Source of the DNA: Roseivirga pacifica
GTDB lineage: Bacteria; Bacteroidota; Bacteroidia; Cytophagales; Cyclobacteriaceae
DNA length: 64,000 nucleotides
NCBI RefSeq assembly: GCF_900111145.1
Contig: NZ_FOIR01000003.1
Span: 310,001 to 374,000 of the forward strand
Reading direction: 5' to 3'
In this document: positions 18,883-27,115 of the stretch, piece after piece
Position numbering within the stretch: position 1 is the stretch's first letter
Layout of the letters: each line of letters opens with the position of its first letter
The notes under the pieces: model-generated
Databases searched by the model: none
The model's input: only the letters and a program-made list of their open reading frames with translations
Told to the model about the DNA's origin: nothing
Position numbers and translations under genes: made by a program

Positions 18883-18945
18883 CTACCGCTTCCGACCGAT
18901 GGGTTGGTAATAATAGTGATAGTGATATGCATGTACTTTACTCAT
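18883..18945 (-). CDS. Tyr/His-rich leader peptide of the phhA-his operon
   Basis: A 20-codon ORF, ATG at 18945 to TAG at 18883. Residues 5-13 read HAYHYHYYY: three His and five Tyr in nine codons, the two amino acids made by the downstream enzymes (PhhA gives Tyr, HisHAFIE gives His). After the regulatory codons the ORF ends QPIGRKR. Its last codons (TCGGAAGCGG, 18895-18886) are complementary in 9 of 10 positions to the terminator's ascending arm. This is the layout of ribosome-mediated attenuation. Translation of the peptide is inferred. Confidence 0.78.
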   Translation of the reverse strand: MSKVHAYHYHYYYQPIGRKR

Positions 18946-18950
18946 TGCCC

Positions 18951-18980
18951 CAAAGGTAAAACCACTTTTTTTAAGCGCAA
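18951..18980 (-). promoter_or_regulatory. Bacteroidota-type promoter of the phhA-his leader
   Basis: On the minus strand TTG (18980-18978), exactly 19 bases, then TACCTTTG (18958-18951), matching the Bacteroidota -33/-7 pattern TTG-N19-TAnnTTTG. The expected transcription start is only one or two bases before the leader-peptide ATG, so the leader would be read from a nearly leaderless RNA. Confidence 0.65.
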
Positions 18981-19077
18981 GCAAAAATTTGATTTTTTCC
19001 AATTCCATCACTCTCAATCACTCAAACAGCGGTTCACCCAAAATTGCTTAATTTTAAAGCTTAGTCTCAACTAAAAT

Positions 19078-19659
19078 ATGCGACACTTACTTTTAATTGC
19101 CCTGCTTGCGGTGCTTTGTACTGCTTGCAATCAAACCATTGATATTGACCCTGAAACTGGGTTTGAAATCCATACGATTCGAGCTGGGGCGCACAACTCC
19201 ATTACGCGATCGGAGCCCTTTAATGAAATAGGGATTTCCATAACCGTCAAGTTCGACAACAGCGCTAATTATGCTTTGGAAAACGAAAACGATCAGGCGG
19301 ACATTAATAAACTGATTGGCTTTTCAGATTGTGCCGCACACCACCAGCGCGAAAGTGCTAGGTTTGGTTGGCGATGGTTTGAAGACGAGCTTCAAATTTT
19401 AGCCTACGTTTACCGAGATGGTGACTTTATTTTTGAAGAAATGGGAGCTATCCCATTGGACACCGAGGTTGAAATGGAAATAAGGACACTAAATGGGCAA
19501 TATCTATTTTCGGGAGAAGGGCTTGATAACGTAGCCCTAGAACGTTCGGCTAGTTGCAACACGGGCGAAAACTATTGGTTATGGCCCTATTTTGGAGGAA
19601 ACCAACCCGCCCCGCATGACATCACTATTCAGTTGAAACGACAACCCATACTACAGTAA
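19078..19659 (+). CDS. hypothetical lipoprotein
   Basis: 193 residues with a lipoprotein signal: MRHLLLIALLAVLCTAC, with Cys17 as the lipidated residue, followed by NQTIDIDPETG. The mature part is acidic and beta-rich, with two further Cys (in SDCAAHH and SASCNTG) that could form a disulfide. It resembles DUF-type lipoproteins of Bacteroidota but I cannot name the family. Convergent with the vWA gene. Confidence 0.72.
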   Translation: MRHLLLIALLAVLCTACNQTIDIDPETGFEIHTIRAGAHNSITRSEPFNEIGISITVKFDNSANYALENENDQADINKLIGFSDCAAHHQRESARFGWRWFEDELQILAYVYRDGDFIFEEMGAIPLDTEVEMEIRTLNGQYLFSGEGLDNVALERSASCNTGENYWLWPYFGGNQPAPHDITIQLKRQPILQ

Positions 19660-19718
19660 AACCCGGGCCATGCAGGTCAAGCATAGCACCGGGTTTAGGT
19701 CAAATCAACAACTCAAAA

Positions 19719-21617
19719 TTATTCATTTACTTTAGTCAAAAGCTGTGCCATTTCGGCCAACTTTATCATTTCCGCTCGATAACCAAACTCATCGGCACCT
19801 TTGGCATTTTTAGCCATCTTGATCACGTCATTGTAGTTCAATTCTGCATAGTCTGTACCGCGAAGAAGCATTCCAAAACCCGCAACAGCAGCAGACCAGC
19901 GGAAGTTCTCAGAAGTACGGTTCAAGCTCACAGACTGATTTTTGATCACCGTATCTAGGTAGATAGAAGTGTCCTCATCTGGCTTTTTATAGCGTAACTT
20001 CACCGTCATTAAATCGGAGGTATTTCCGCTCAACTTTTGCTTTGCGGTTTGCTGATATTTCAAATCATCTAAGGGAATAAAACTACTCTCCACCCCTACC
20101 GGAATCACCTCGTACAAAGCGGTTACACTATGACCAGCGCCAAGTTCGCCAGCATCCTTTTTGTCATTATTGAAATCCTCATCATTCAATTTTCTGTTTT
20201 CATAGCCAATCAACCTGTAAGCCTGCACGGTAGCCGGATTAAACTCCACTTGCAGTTTTACATCCTTGGCAATGGTAAAAAGCGTTCCTCCAAATTCATT
20301 GACCAACACTTTTTTTGCCTCTAACAAGTTGTCTATGTAAGCATGGTTGCCATTGCCTTTATCGGCCAATACCTCCATTTTAGAATCCATGTAATTACCC
20401 GTACCGAAACCCAAAACAGTTAAGAATACGCCAGACTTGCGCTTTTCCTCAATAAATTCCTCCATCGCCTTATCGCTTGAAGCACCAACATTAAAGTCGC
20501 CATCGGTAGCCAAAATGATTCGGTTATTCCCATCCTCTAAGAAGTTTCTCTGAGCAATCTTATAGGCCAATTGAATACCTGCTCCACCTGCTGTAGAACC
20601 ACCTGCGCTCAACTTATCTAATGCGGCCAATATCTTATGTTTGTCCTTGCCTGAAGTAGAAGGCAAGACCTCACCGGCTGCCCCAGCATAAACCACAATT
20701 GCCACACGATCCTCTTCTCTCATTTCATCAACCAAAAGCCTCAAAGACTTCTTTAGCAAGGGCAACTTATCAGGAGAATTCATCGAACCAGAAACATCAA
20801 GTAGAAAAACCAAATTTGAAGGTGGCAAATCTCGCACTTCCATTTTCTCGCCCTGAATACCAATATGCACTAGTTGATGTTGCTCATTCCAAGGCGCTTG
20901 CGAAACCTCATGCGACACAGCAAACGGATGCTTTCCTCTTGGCCCTTCATAGTCATAATCAAAATAGTTGATCATTTCTTCGAGCTTAACAGCATCTTTT
21001 GGCGGCAAAGAACCATTATTGATGAACCTGCGCATATTGCTATAAGCCGCAGCATCTACATCAATTGAAAAAGTACTGTATGGGTTTTTCCAGGGCGATT
21101 GAAAACCGTTTTCTTCAATCTTCGCATAGCTTTCTCTATTGGTTTCTGGAATATAGTGGTCGAAATAAATCAGCGCATCATTCTCCACAAAGTCTATATC
21201 CATCTCTTCTTGAACATCCTCTACCATAATATTCATTTGGGCTATGGCTGGCGCAGACATACTTTTCCTTTCACGCCTACCAGCATAACCCGTCACAACT
21301 ACTTCTCCCAAGGCCTGCACATCCGGTTTCATTTTTACATTTAACCTGTCTGTTTTCGGAAGTTTTAGCTCTTCCGTCTTATAGCCTAAGAAACTAAAGA
21401 CCAATCTATCTCCTGTTTCTACCTGAATACTGTAATGGCCATTTGCATCAGTTTGTGTTCCTTTGGTGCTTCCTTTAATTAGCACTTTTACCCCTGGCAA
21501 TGGCAGGCCATCATCGGCACCGATTACTTTCCCTGAAATGGTTCGGACAGATTTTTGTTCTACCGGATTATGGAATCCAACCAGAAGCGTCATCATAAGA
21601 AATATTAATTGTTTCAT
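19719..21617 (-). CDS. vWA-domain protein with carboxypeptidase-like N-terminus (YfbK type)
   Basis: 632 residues. A signal peptide is followed by a carboxypeptidase-D-regulatory-like domain (about 26-98), a SusC-like QALGEVVVTGY segment (101-111), a VWF N-terminal region (about 150-235), a vWA domain with an intact MIDAS motif (Asp274-x-Ser276-x-Ser278, DVSGSMNS) and the C-terminal DUF3520-like region. The family is exported and its function is not well defined. It is divergent from an ECF sigma factor whose partner protein carries the same type of N-terminal domain and QALGEVVVTG segment, suggesting one envelope-signalling unit. Confidence 0.85.
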   Translation of the reverse strand: MKQLIFLMMTLLVGFHNPVEQKSVRTISGKVIGADDGLPLPGVKVLIKGSTKGTQTDANGHYSIQVETGDRLVFSFLGYKTEELKLPKTDRLNVKMKPDVQALGEVVVTGYAGRRERKSMSAPAIAQMNIMVEDVQEEMDIDFVENDALIYFDHYIPETNRESYAKIEENGFQSPWKNPYSTFSIDVDAAAYSNMRRFINNGSLPPKDAVKLEEMINYFDYDYEGPRGKHPFAVSHEVSQAPWNEQHQLVHIGIQGEKMEVRDLPPSNLVFLLDVSGSMNSPDKLPLLKKSLRLLVDEMREEDRVAIVVYAGAAGEVLPSTSGKDKHKILAALDKLSAGGSTAGGAGIQLAYKIAQRNFLEDGNNRIILATDGDFNVGASSDKAMEEFIEEKRKSGVFLTVLGFGTGNYMDSKMEVLADKGNGNHAYIDNLLEAKKVLVNEFGGTLFTIAKDVKLQVEFNPATVQAYRLIGYENRKLNDEDFNNDKKDAGELGAGHSVTALYEVIPVGVESSFIPLDDLKYQQTAKQKLSGNTSDLMTVKLRYKKPDEDTSIYLDTVIKNQSVSLNRTSENFRWSAAVAGFGMLLRGTDYAELNYNDVIKMAKNAKGADEFGYRAEMIKLAEMAQLLTKVNE

Positions 21618-21706
21618 GGTTTATGGGTTTTAGTTTCAATCTTTAGTCCTAGGATGCAGCGGGTTTGAAGATTCCATAAACGAGGCATAAAAAATTTGAA
21701 AATAAT

Positions 21707-22294
21707 TTGTCGAAGGGCAACACACATATTGAACAACTAACTGATTTAGAGCTAGTAAACAGCTTTAAAAAGAATCGAGAAAAATCGGTGCTTGGCGTTT
21801 TGTATAAGCGCTATATGAGTTTGGTTTATGGACTTTGCCTAAAGTATTTGAAGGATAGAGCTGCAGCACAAGACATGACAATGCAAGTGTTTGAGAAGCT
21901 GATAAATGACTTACACAAACATGATGTGGCTAACTTTAAAAGTTGGCTTTATGTAATGGCCAAGAATGAATGCCTAATGTTTTTGAGAAGTCAAAACAGA
22001 CAGAAAGTGCATTCAACAGAAAATTTAAACGGTCATGTTATGGAAATTCCGGCTGCCGTGCATCATGAAGATGAAAACGCACTGGAAGCCGACCTGACCA
22101 AGCTAGAAACTTGCATTTCTCAACTGAATGATGAGCAGCAACAATGCATTAAACTCTTTTATTTAGAGAGGAAATGTTATCAGGAAGTGAGTGATCAAAC
22201 AGGCTTTGCTTTGAAAAAAGTGAAGAGCTTTATTCAAAACGGACGTAGAAACTTAAAGATTTGTGTAGAAACACTGCGTGAGCAAGAACAATAA
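21707..22294 (+). CDS. ECF-type RNA polymerase sigma factor
   Basis: 195 residues with a TTG start at 21707. The start is supported because the N-terminus (MSKGNTHIEQLT) matches that of the next gene and no ATG precedes region 2. Region 2 spans about 25-95 (VYGLCLKYLKDRAAAQDMTMQVFEKL and FKSWLYVMAKNECL). Region 4 spans about 133-188 with the helix-turn-helix CYQEVSDQTGFALKKVKSFI. It overlaps the following gene by 17 bases. It likely drives an envelope regulon, possibly including the divergent vWA gene. Confidence 0.88.
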   Translation: MSKGNTHIEQLTDLELVNSFKKNREKSVLGVLYKRYMSLVYGLCLKYLKDRAAAQDMTMQVFEKLINDLHKHDVANFKSWLYVMAKNECLMFLRSQNRQKVHSTENLNGHVMEIPAAVHHEDENALEADLTKLETCISQLNDEQQQCIKLFYLERKCYQEVSDQTGFALKKVKSFIQNGRRNLKICVETLREQEQ

Positions 22295-23585
22295 CCATAT
22301 TGAACAATTAACGCCTGAAATTCTCAGGCTTTACCATGCCGGCAAGCTGAATGCCGAGCAAATGCATCAGGTAGAAAAGCTAATGCTTGACGACTCGTTC
22401 TATACCGATGCATTGGACGGTTTTGATGAATTCAGCGAAGCAATGCTCGATCAAGATTTGCACGCGTTGGATAATCGCTTGGATGAAATGCTAGAAGAAT
22501 CGAAGCCAGCGATTTGGCTCCATTGGCGAAAATTAGCTGCGGCCGTAATACTGATAGGCGTATGTACCAGCATATTCCTTTTAACACAAAACGAAGCCCC
22601 ATTACCTACTAAAGAGCTTACAGAAAACAAAAAGACCAAGTCTGTTGATACTACCGCAGTTGAAACCAAACAACCCGCTGCCAAAATAGATACTACATTA
22701 ACTGAAACAGCACCTGCTCAACTGCAGGCCTCAGAAAAAGCACCTATAGAATTGAATGAGGTTGAAGAGGAAATCAGCATTGACTTGGATATAGAAGTTT
22801 CAGAAAAAGCTTTGGCTGAGATAATCTTTGAAGAAGAAGTTGGAGATATTGTTACCTCGCAGGCGGCAGTTGAGAATGAAAGAGCAGCCTTGCAAAAAAG
22901 AAATGACAGCTTACTTCAAAGTAAAGCAGCTGGAGTAGCTTCTGCTCGACTCAACACACAGGCCGAGGCTCCTGCAGCCAGCTTCTTACCTAAAGAAAAT
23001 GTCTTGGTCGGTCAAGTTATAGATGAAACAGGCTTAGCACTACCCGGAGTAACCATACTTAAAAAAGGAACAGGTCAAGGCGTTTCCAGTAACGCAAACG
23101 GTTGGTTCTATCTAAATCAGCCAGATTCTAGCGCTACTTATTTAGCACAGTTTTTAGGGTATGTAACCCAAGAGTTTGAACCAATTTACCCAGACACTAT
23201 ACGTATACAACTTGAACCAGATGCACAGGCACTTGGGGAAGTGGTAGTAACGGGCTTGGGCAGACAAACAGTTACCGAACCCATTAAGGCCAAAGAAGCG
23301 GAACCTGTAATTGGTTATAAGGACTTCCAGCAATACATAAAAGACAACATTCGCTATCCTGATGCAGTGAGGGCAAATAAAATAAGAGGCCGCGTGGTAG
23401 TCAGTTTTACCGTAGAATCATCAGGGATAATTGATAACCTCATTGTAGAAAAGTCGCTTGGTTATGGTTGCGATGAAGAAGCCTTGCGGCTTATCAAAGA
23501 AGGCCCTAATTGGAATGCAAAAGTGTTGAGCGGAGGTGAACCCGTTGCTTCAAAAGTTAAGGTTCGAATAAGGTTCAGGCCTTAA
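22278..23585 (+). CDS. membrane protein with anti-sigma-like N-terminus, carboxypeptidase-like domain and TonB C-terminus
   Basis: 435 residues, GTG start at 22278. A cytosolic N-terminus (HIEQLTPEILRLYHAGKLNAEQMHQVEKLMLDD) of the type found in Cytophagales anti-sigma proteins is followed by a single transmembrane helix (about 84-103), an acidic low-complexity linker, a carboxypeptidase-like domain (about 238-315) ending QALGEVVVTG, and a TonB C-terminal domain (about 343-435, YIKDNIRYPDAV and GRVVVSFTVE). Its overlap with the sigma gene and its topology suggest a transmembrane regulator of that sigma factor, possibly linking it to TonB-type energy or receptor status. Confidence 0.83.
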   Translation: MSKNNNHIEQLTPEILRLYHAGKLNAEQMHQVEKLMLDDSFYTDALDGFDEFSEAMLDQDLHALDNRLDEMLEESKPAIWLHWRKLAAAVILIGVCTSIFLLTQNEAPLPTKELTENKKTKSVDTTAVETKQPAAKIDTTLTETAPAQLQASEKAPIELNEVEEEISIDLDIEVSEKALAEIIFEEEVGDIVTSQAAVENERAALQKRNDSLLQSKAAGVASARLNTQAEAPAASFLPKENVLVGQVIDETGLALPGVTILKKGTGQGVSSNANGWFYLNQPDSSATYLAQFLGYVTQEFEPIYPDTIRIQLEPDAQALGEVVVTGLGRQTVTEPIKAKEAEPVIGYKDFQQYIKDNIRYPDAVRANKIRGRVVVSFTVESSGIIDNLIVEKSLGYGCDEEALRLIKEGPNWNAKVLSGGEPVASKVKVRIRFRP

Positions 23586-23627
23586 CCAGGTAGCCAGTTT
23601 TGACACCACAACAAAAACATGTCAAAT

Positions 23628-23649
23628 CCATCGGTGAGGACACCGATGG
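23628..23649. terminator. convergent-gene hairpin
   Basis: A perfect 9-bp stem ccatcggtg / caccgatgg with an agga loop lies between two converging genes. No clean T run follows on either strand, although the minus strand has five T residues 11-15 bases beyond. It may stop or slow transcripts from both sides. Confidence 0.45.
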
Positions 23650-23668
23650 TGGCAGAGGCACCATAAAT

Positions 23669-24685
23669 TTACTTAGTTTTCTTAATCCCATATTCATTAA
23701 GATAAAATTCCATAATAGGCTGGAATGGCCCATACTTATGTTGTTCTGCCGAGAAGTTATCCGCCCACGGCCCATAAGGTGTTGAAACAGGCTTCTTTTT
23801 TTTATCAGGAAAATCAACTTCTGGATTACTTTTTTGTGGTCTATCAAAACTATTGATGTAAGCTGCCACATGATAAGCCTCCTCATCCGTTAACACCTGA
23901 TTATCAATATCGGCTTGCAGATACGGCATATTGGTTTTTATAAACTCTGCAGCAGTGATCACTCGGTGCATTCCCGCACCATGATTAAATGAGTTATTAC
24001 CCCAAAGTGGCGGGTACAAATACATGCCATTTTCGTTTGGCCTTTGTCCTTGCCCATCCTCTCCATGACAGACTAGGCAATGCTGCGTATAAACCTCTTT
24101 GCCTCTTATCAAATCAGCTTTTTCATTAGGAATATCAACCTTTATATAGCCTTTATAGCGCTCCTCCATTTCTTCCGGAACATCTTCGCTCAGCCATTTC
24201 ATATATGCCACCATGCCTTGCATTTCCAGGCTATTATGTGGCATTTTATGCCCATTCATGCTGCGCTCCATACAACCATCAATACGTTCCAAAAGCGTCC
24301 CTTCCTTATTTTCTCTTCCTCTAAACTGTGGGAAACGATTAGCTACCCCCACAAAAGAACCTGACCCAGGCTTTGTTCCGGCCTCCAAATGGCAGTTCTG
24401 ACAGCTAAGCATATTGCCAGCAAAGCGCTTTTTCGCGTCTTCTGATAATGGGCCAATAATTTCGGGACTCTTGGTAATTACATCGTAGCCGTATTTGATT
24501 AGTGATGCTTTTTCTTCACCCTCCAAATCGGTGGTAATAGATTTTGGTTTCCATGGCGTGTTATCTTCCACAAAAAACTGCCAATTGTCTCCCGAGGCAA
24601 TAAAAACGACACTGCCAACACTCAATAGCACGAGCACAACAGCCAAGGAAAGTAGGACTTGTATTTTGGGGATTACATTTTTCAT
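23669..24685 (-). CDS. dihaem c-type cytochrome, thiosulfate dehydrogenase (TsdA)-like
   Basis: 338 residues from the ATG at 24685; a TTG two codons earlier is in frame. An N-terminal membrane anchor or signal (residues 8-31) is followed by two haem-binding motifs, Cys95-x2-Cys98-His99 (CQNCH) and Cys203-x2-Cys206-His207 (CLVCH). The segments SFVGVANRFPQFRGRENKEGTL, DGCMERSMNGHKMP and YPPLWGNNSFNHGAGM are typical of TsdA/SoxA-like cytochromes. The likely role is oxidation of thiosulfate to tetrathionate or the reverse. Adjacent YeeE/YedE and persulfide dioxygenase genes support a sulfur role. Confidence 0.82.
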   Translation of the reverse strand: MKNVIPKIQVLLSLAVVLVLLSVGSVVFIASGDNWQFFVEDNTPWKPKSITTDLEGEEKASLIKYGYDVITKSPEIIGPLSEDAKKRFAGNMLSCQNCHLEAGTKPGSGSFVGVANRFPQFRGRENKEGTLLERIDGCMERSMNGHKMPHNSLEMQGMVAYMKWLSEDVPEEMEERYKGYIKVDIPNEKADLIRGKEVYTQHCLVCHGEDGQGQRPNENGMYLYPPLWGNNSFNHGAGMHRVITAAEFIKTNMPYLQADIDNQVLTDEEAYHVAAYINSFDRPQKSNPEVDFPDKKKKPVSTPYGPWADNFSAEQHKYGPFQPIMEFYLNEYGIKKTK

Positions 24686-24715
24686 AGCCAAATCAAAATT
24701 TAGCTAGGTCAGGCT

Positions 24716-26059
24716 TTAAAAACTATAAGAAACTAGAAAATCTATATGGAAAAAATCCGCCCTATTGATCAAATAACGGTAATCTTCATTAATATCTTCA
24801 GCCAAAAAACGATAAGCCATATACAACTCAGCCCCCAAACCTTTTACCCAACGCTTACTAGTGAACTTAAAGGCATTGTCTATATGAGCCGAAGATGCCG
24901 TTCTGTATTTATTCTTTTCCGCGTCTCCTGGAAAGGGAAACCAACCTCGGCTTGCAGAAGCATACCACCTAAAGCTTGCCTCATCATTCGCCCAAGTTCT
25001 TTGCCACTTTACCATAACTTCTGTAGCATCCTGTAAGCCCTCCATACGCGTTCTTCTCTGAAAAGAATAGAAAGGCTCCACTCCCCAATCACGTGGCAGC
25101 TGCAACCTACCTTGATCCGTAATTCGGGAAGCATTCAATTGAATAGAATGCACGCCAAAGTCCTTCTCCAACCTAGCCCCAAAGTATGAGGATTGGTCAG
25201 ACACCACATAAGTCAACTCTTCATCATCATTTCCTCCATTATTCACCTTATGCTGTTGTAAGTACATTAGCTTTAAGCGCAAATCGCTGGCGAATGAAAT
25301 GGTCGGTTCAATAATGAAATTGTTCATCACATTGTCAGTGTAGAATTCCCACAAGTCGAAAGACAAATGATCGCTGACTTCAAAATTTGCATTTAAAACT
25401 AGTTGAAAGTCCGAATCGACATTCCCCAAATAATTGCTCAAGTCACCATCAACTTCGAACCCTAAACCACCGCGGCCAATGGAGTTACCAATGTTTTCGA
25501 ATCGGGCCGAGAACCTAGGAGCAATACGGGTAAGCGCATATGCTTGCAGGCTAAACTTCTTTTCAAGCGGCTTGAATTGGTAGTAGACACCTTCTGAAGC
25601 CGCTCCCGGAAATGGCCAACCTTCTGTGTTGATTAAAGGGGTGTTTACCAAAAAGCGACCTACTTTAATTTGATGCTCGTTAAAATTGAGATTAGCACTT
25701 AATATGGGTAATTCGAAGTGAGTTGAACCCTCCATCCAAACAGGAGTCCACAAGTTGGCCTCATAAATTGGCCCTGAGTTGGTTGTAGGATCTACCCTTA
25801 AAAGGCCATCTAAACCATAATTGAGTAGACCATTTACTTGTGCCGAAAAACTTAACCATGGCGTTACCCGCTGTTCCACACCAACATTGGCATAGGAAAC
25901 CGTAATGTGGTAATCCGTTAACTCACCTCGGTTAAAAGTCCCCATTGTTCGGGTAGTGATTCCACCGTAAACTTTTGTGGTTTTCTCTTCATTCTGCGCT
26001 AGCAAAGCAATGTTTACCAGCATAAAAACCAATAAAAACCCTCCTTTTCTCATTATCAT
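24716..26059 (-). CDS. outer-membrane porin-like protein
   Basis: 447 residues, signal peptide ending ALLAQ, then alternating beta strands and a terminal Phe (HIDFLVSYSF), the mark of an outer-membrane barrel. ATG codons at 26059 and 26053 are both usable. It sits between the TsdA-like cytochrome and the YeeE/YedE genes on the same strand, so it may let thiosulfate or another sulfur anion across the outer membrane. No specific porin family is claimed. Confidence 0.75.
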   Translation of the reverse strand: MIMRKGGFLLVFMLVNIALLAQNEEKTTKVYGGITTRTMGTFNRGELTDYHITVSYANVGVEQRVTPWLSFSAQVNGLLNYGLDGLLRVDPTTNSGPIYEANLWTPVWMEGSTHFELPILSANLNFNEHQIKVGRFLVNTPLINTEGWPFPGAASEGVYYQFKPLEKKFSLQAYALTRIAPRFSARFENIGNSIGRGGLGFEVDGDLSNYLGNVDSDFQLVLNANFEVSDHLSFDLWEFYTDNVMNNFIIEPTISFASDLRLKLMYLQQHKVNNGGNDDEELTYVVSDQSSYFGARLEKDFGVHSIQLNASRITDQGRLQLPRDWGVEPFYSFQRRTRMEGLQDATEVMVKWQRTWANDEASFRWYASASRGWFPFPGDAEKNKYRTASSAHIDNAFKFTSKRWVKGLGAELYMAYRFLAEDINEDYRYLINRADFFHIDFLVSYSF

Positions 26060-26068
26060 TTATATGTA

Positions 26069-26482
26069 CTAATGCGGCAATTTATGTCTTACCCGACCAT
26101 ATACGTAGGTACCTAATAAGCCAGATGCAATGGCTATAAGCATAACAAACACACCATTACCTACCAGTATAAACATGGGGCCAGGGCAAGCGCCAGTCAT
26201 TGCCCAACCAAGGCCAAATATAGTTCCTCCTAATAAATAGCGAGGTATCGAAAATTGTTTTGGAGCAATTACAATCGGGTCCCCCGACATAGCTTTCATT
26301 TTGGTTCTTTTAATGATTTGGGTGATGATTATACCTAAAATTACGGCCGAACCAATTACGCCATACATATGGAACGATTGGAATTTGAACATTTCGTAAA
26401 TGCGGTACCAAGAAACAACTTCTGCTTTGGTAAGGGTGATACCGAATAGCGTACCTAAGATTAAATATTTAACTAGTTTCAT
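26069..26482 (-). CDS. YeeE/YedE-type transporter half (second half)
   Basis: 137 residues with four predicted membrane segments. The conserved Cys motif is in GWAMTGACPGPMFILVGNG. The family (TsuA and relatives) imports thiosulfate through cysteine-lined pores. It is 4 nt downstream of the other half, with which it presumably forms the functional unit; E. coli-type members have both halves in one chain. Confidence 0.85.
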   Translation of the reverse strand: MKLVKYLILGTLFGITLTKAEVVSWYRIYEMFKFQSFHMYGVIGSAVILGIIITQIIKRTKMKAMSGDPIVIAPKQFSIPRYLLGGTIFGLGWAMTGACPGPMFILVGNGVFVMLIAIASGLLGTYVYGRVRHKLPH

Positions 26483-26486
26483 TGTG

Positions 26487-27065
26487 TTAAAGGCTTAAAA
26501 CGGATGGAAGAATAAAGTAAATCATGAGCAGTCCTCCGATAAAAAATCCGATTACCGCGATAAGCGAAGCAGGCTGCAAATCGCTTAAGCCACTAATGGC
26601 ATGGCCACTGGTGCAGCCGCCAGCATAGCGTGTTCCAAAACCCACTAAAAAGCCTCCGCCAACAAACATTATTATTCCTTTTAGGCTGAAAAGGCTTTCG
26701 AAGCTAAAGAGACTCTTCGGTACAAATCCAGCCCCAGGATCAACCACACCAAGCGCAGTCAAATCCTGCACAGTAGCGTCAGAAATGGCCACACTTACCT
26801 CGCTAGGCATTAAAAATTGATGAGCAATGAATCCTCCGAGCACTGTTCCTACAACAAACACCAAATTCCAGGTTTGCTTCTTCCAGTCGAACTCAAAGAA
26901 CTCGCAAGACTTACCCGCACCAAACATTGAGCAGATGTTTCTAAAGTTAGCAGAAAGCCCAAAGCTGTTGCCAAAATAAAGCAATGCGAACATTACTACG
27001 GCAATAAGCGGCCCGGCAACATACCATGGCCATGGCTGCTGAATTAATTCCAATAAGTTATTCAT
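26487..27065 (-). CDS. YeeE/YedE-type transporter half (first half)
   Basis: 192 residues, membrane segments at about 13-33, 64-84, 124-147 and 162-190. The diagnostic Cys motif is GFGTRYAGGCTSGHAISGLS. It is a sulfur-compound transporter subunit of the TsuA/YeeE group, translated just ahead of the second half. It lies 50 nt downstream of the persulfide dioxygenase-rhodanese gene in the same orientation, indicating a thiosulfate/persulfide operon. Confidence 0.88.
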   Translation of the reverse strand: MNNLLELIQQPWPWYVAGPLIAVVMFALLYFGNSFGLSANFRNICSMFGAGKSCEFFEFDWKKQTWNLVFVVGTVLGGFIAHQFLMPSEVSVAISDATVQDLTALGVVDPGAGFVPKSLFSFESLFSLKGIIMFVGGGFLVGFGTRYAGGCTSGHAISGLSDLQPASLIAVIGFFIGGLLMIYFILPSVLSL

Positions 27066-27115
27066 GATGATTTTTTATAATAGGGTTGACCGGTCGGCCA
27101 ACCCTGAATTTTTGT

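Noticed and set aside
23575-23886. 103-codon minus-strand frame at the 3' end of the TsdA-like gene
   Set aside because: Out of frame with the cytochrome and overlaps two convergent genes; no protein-like features.
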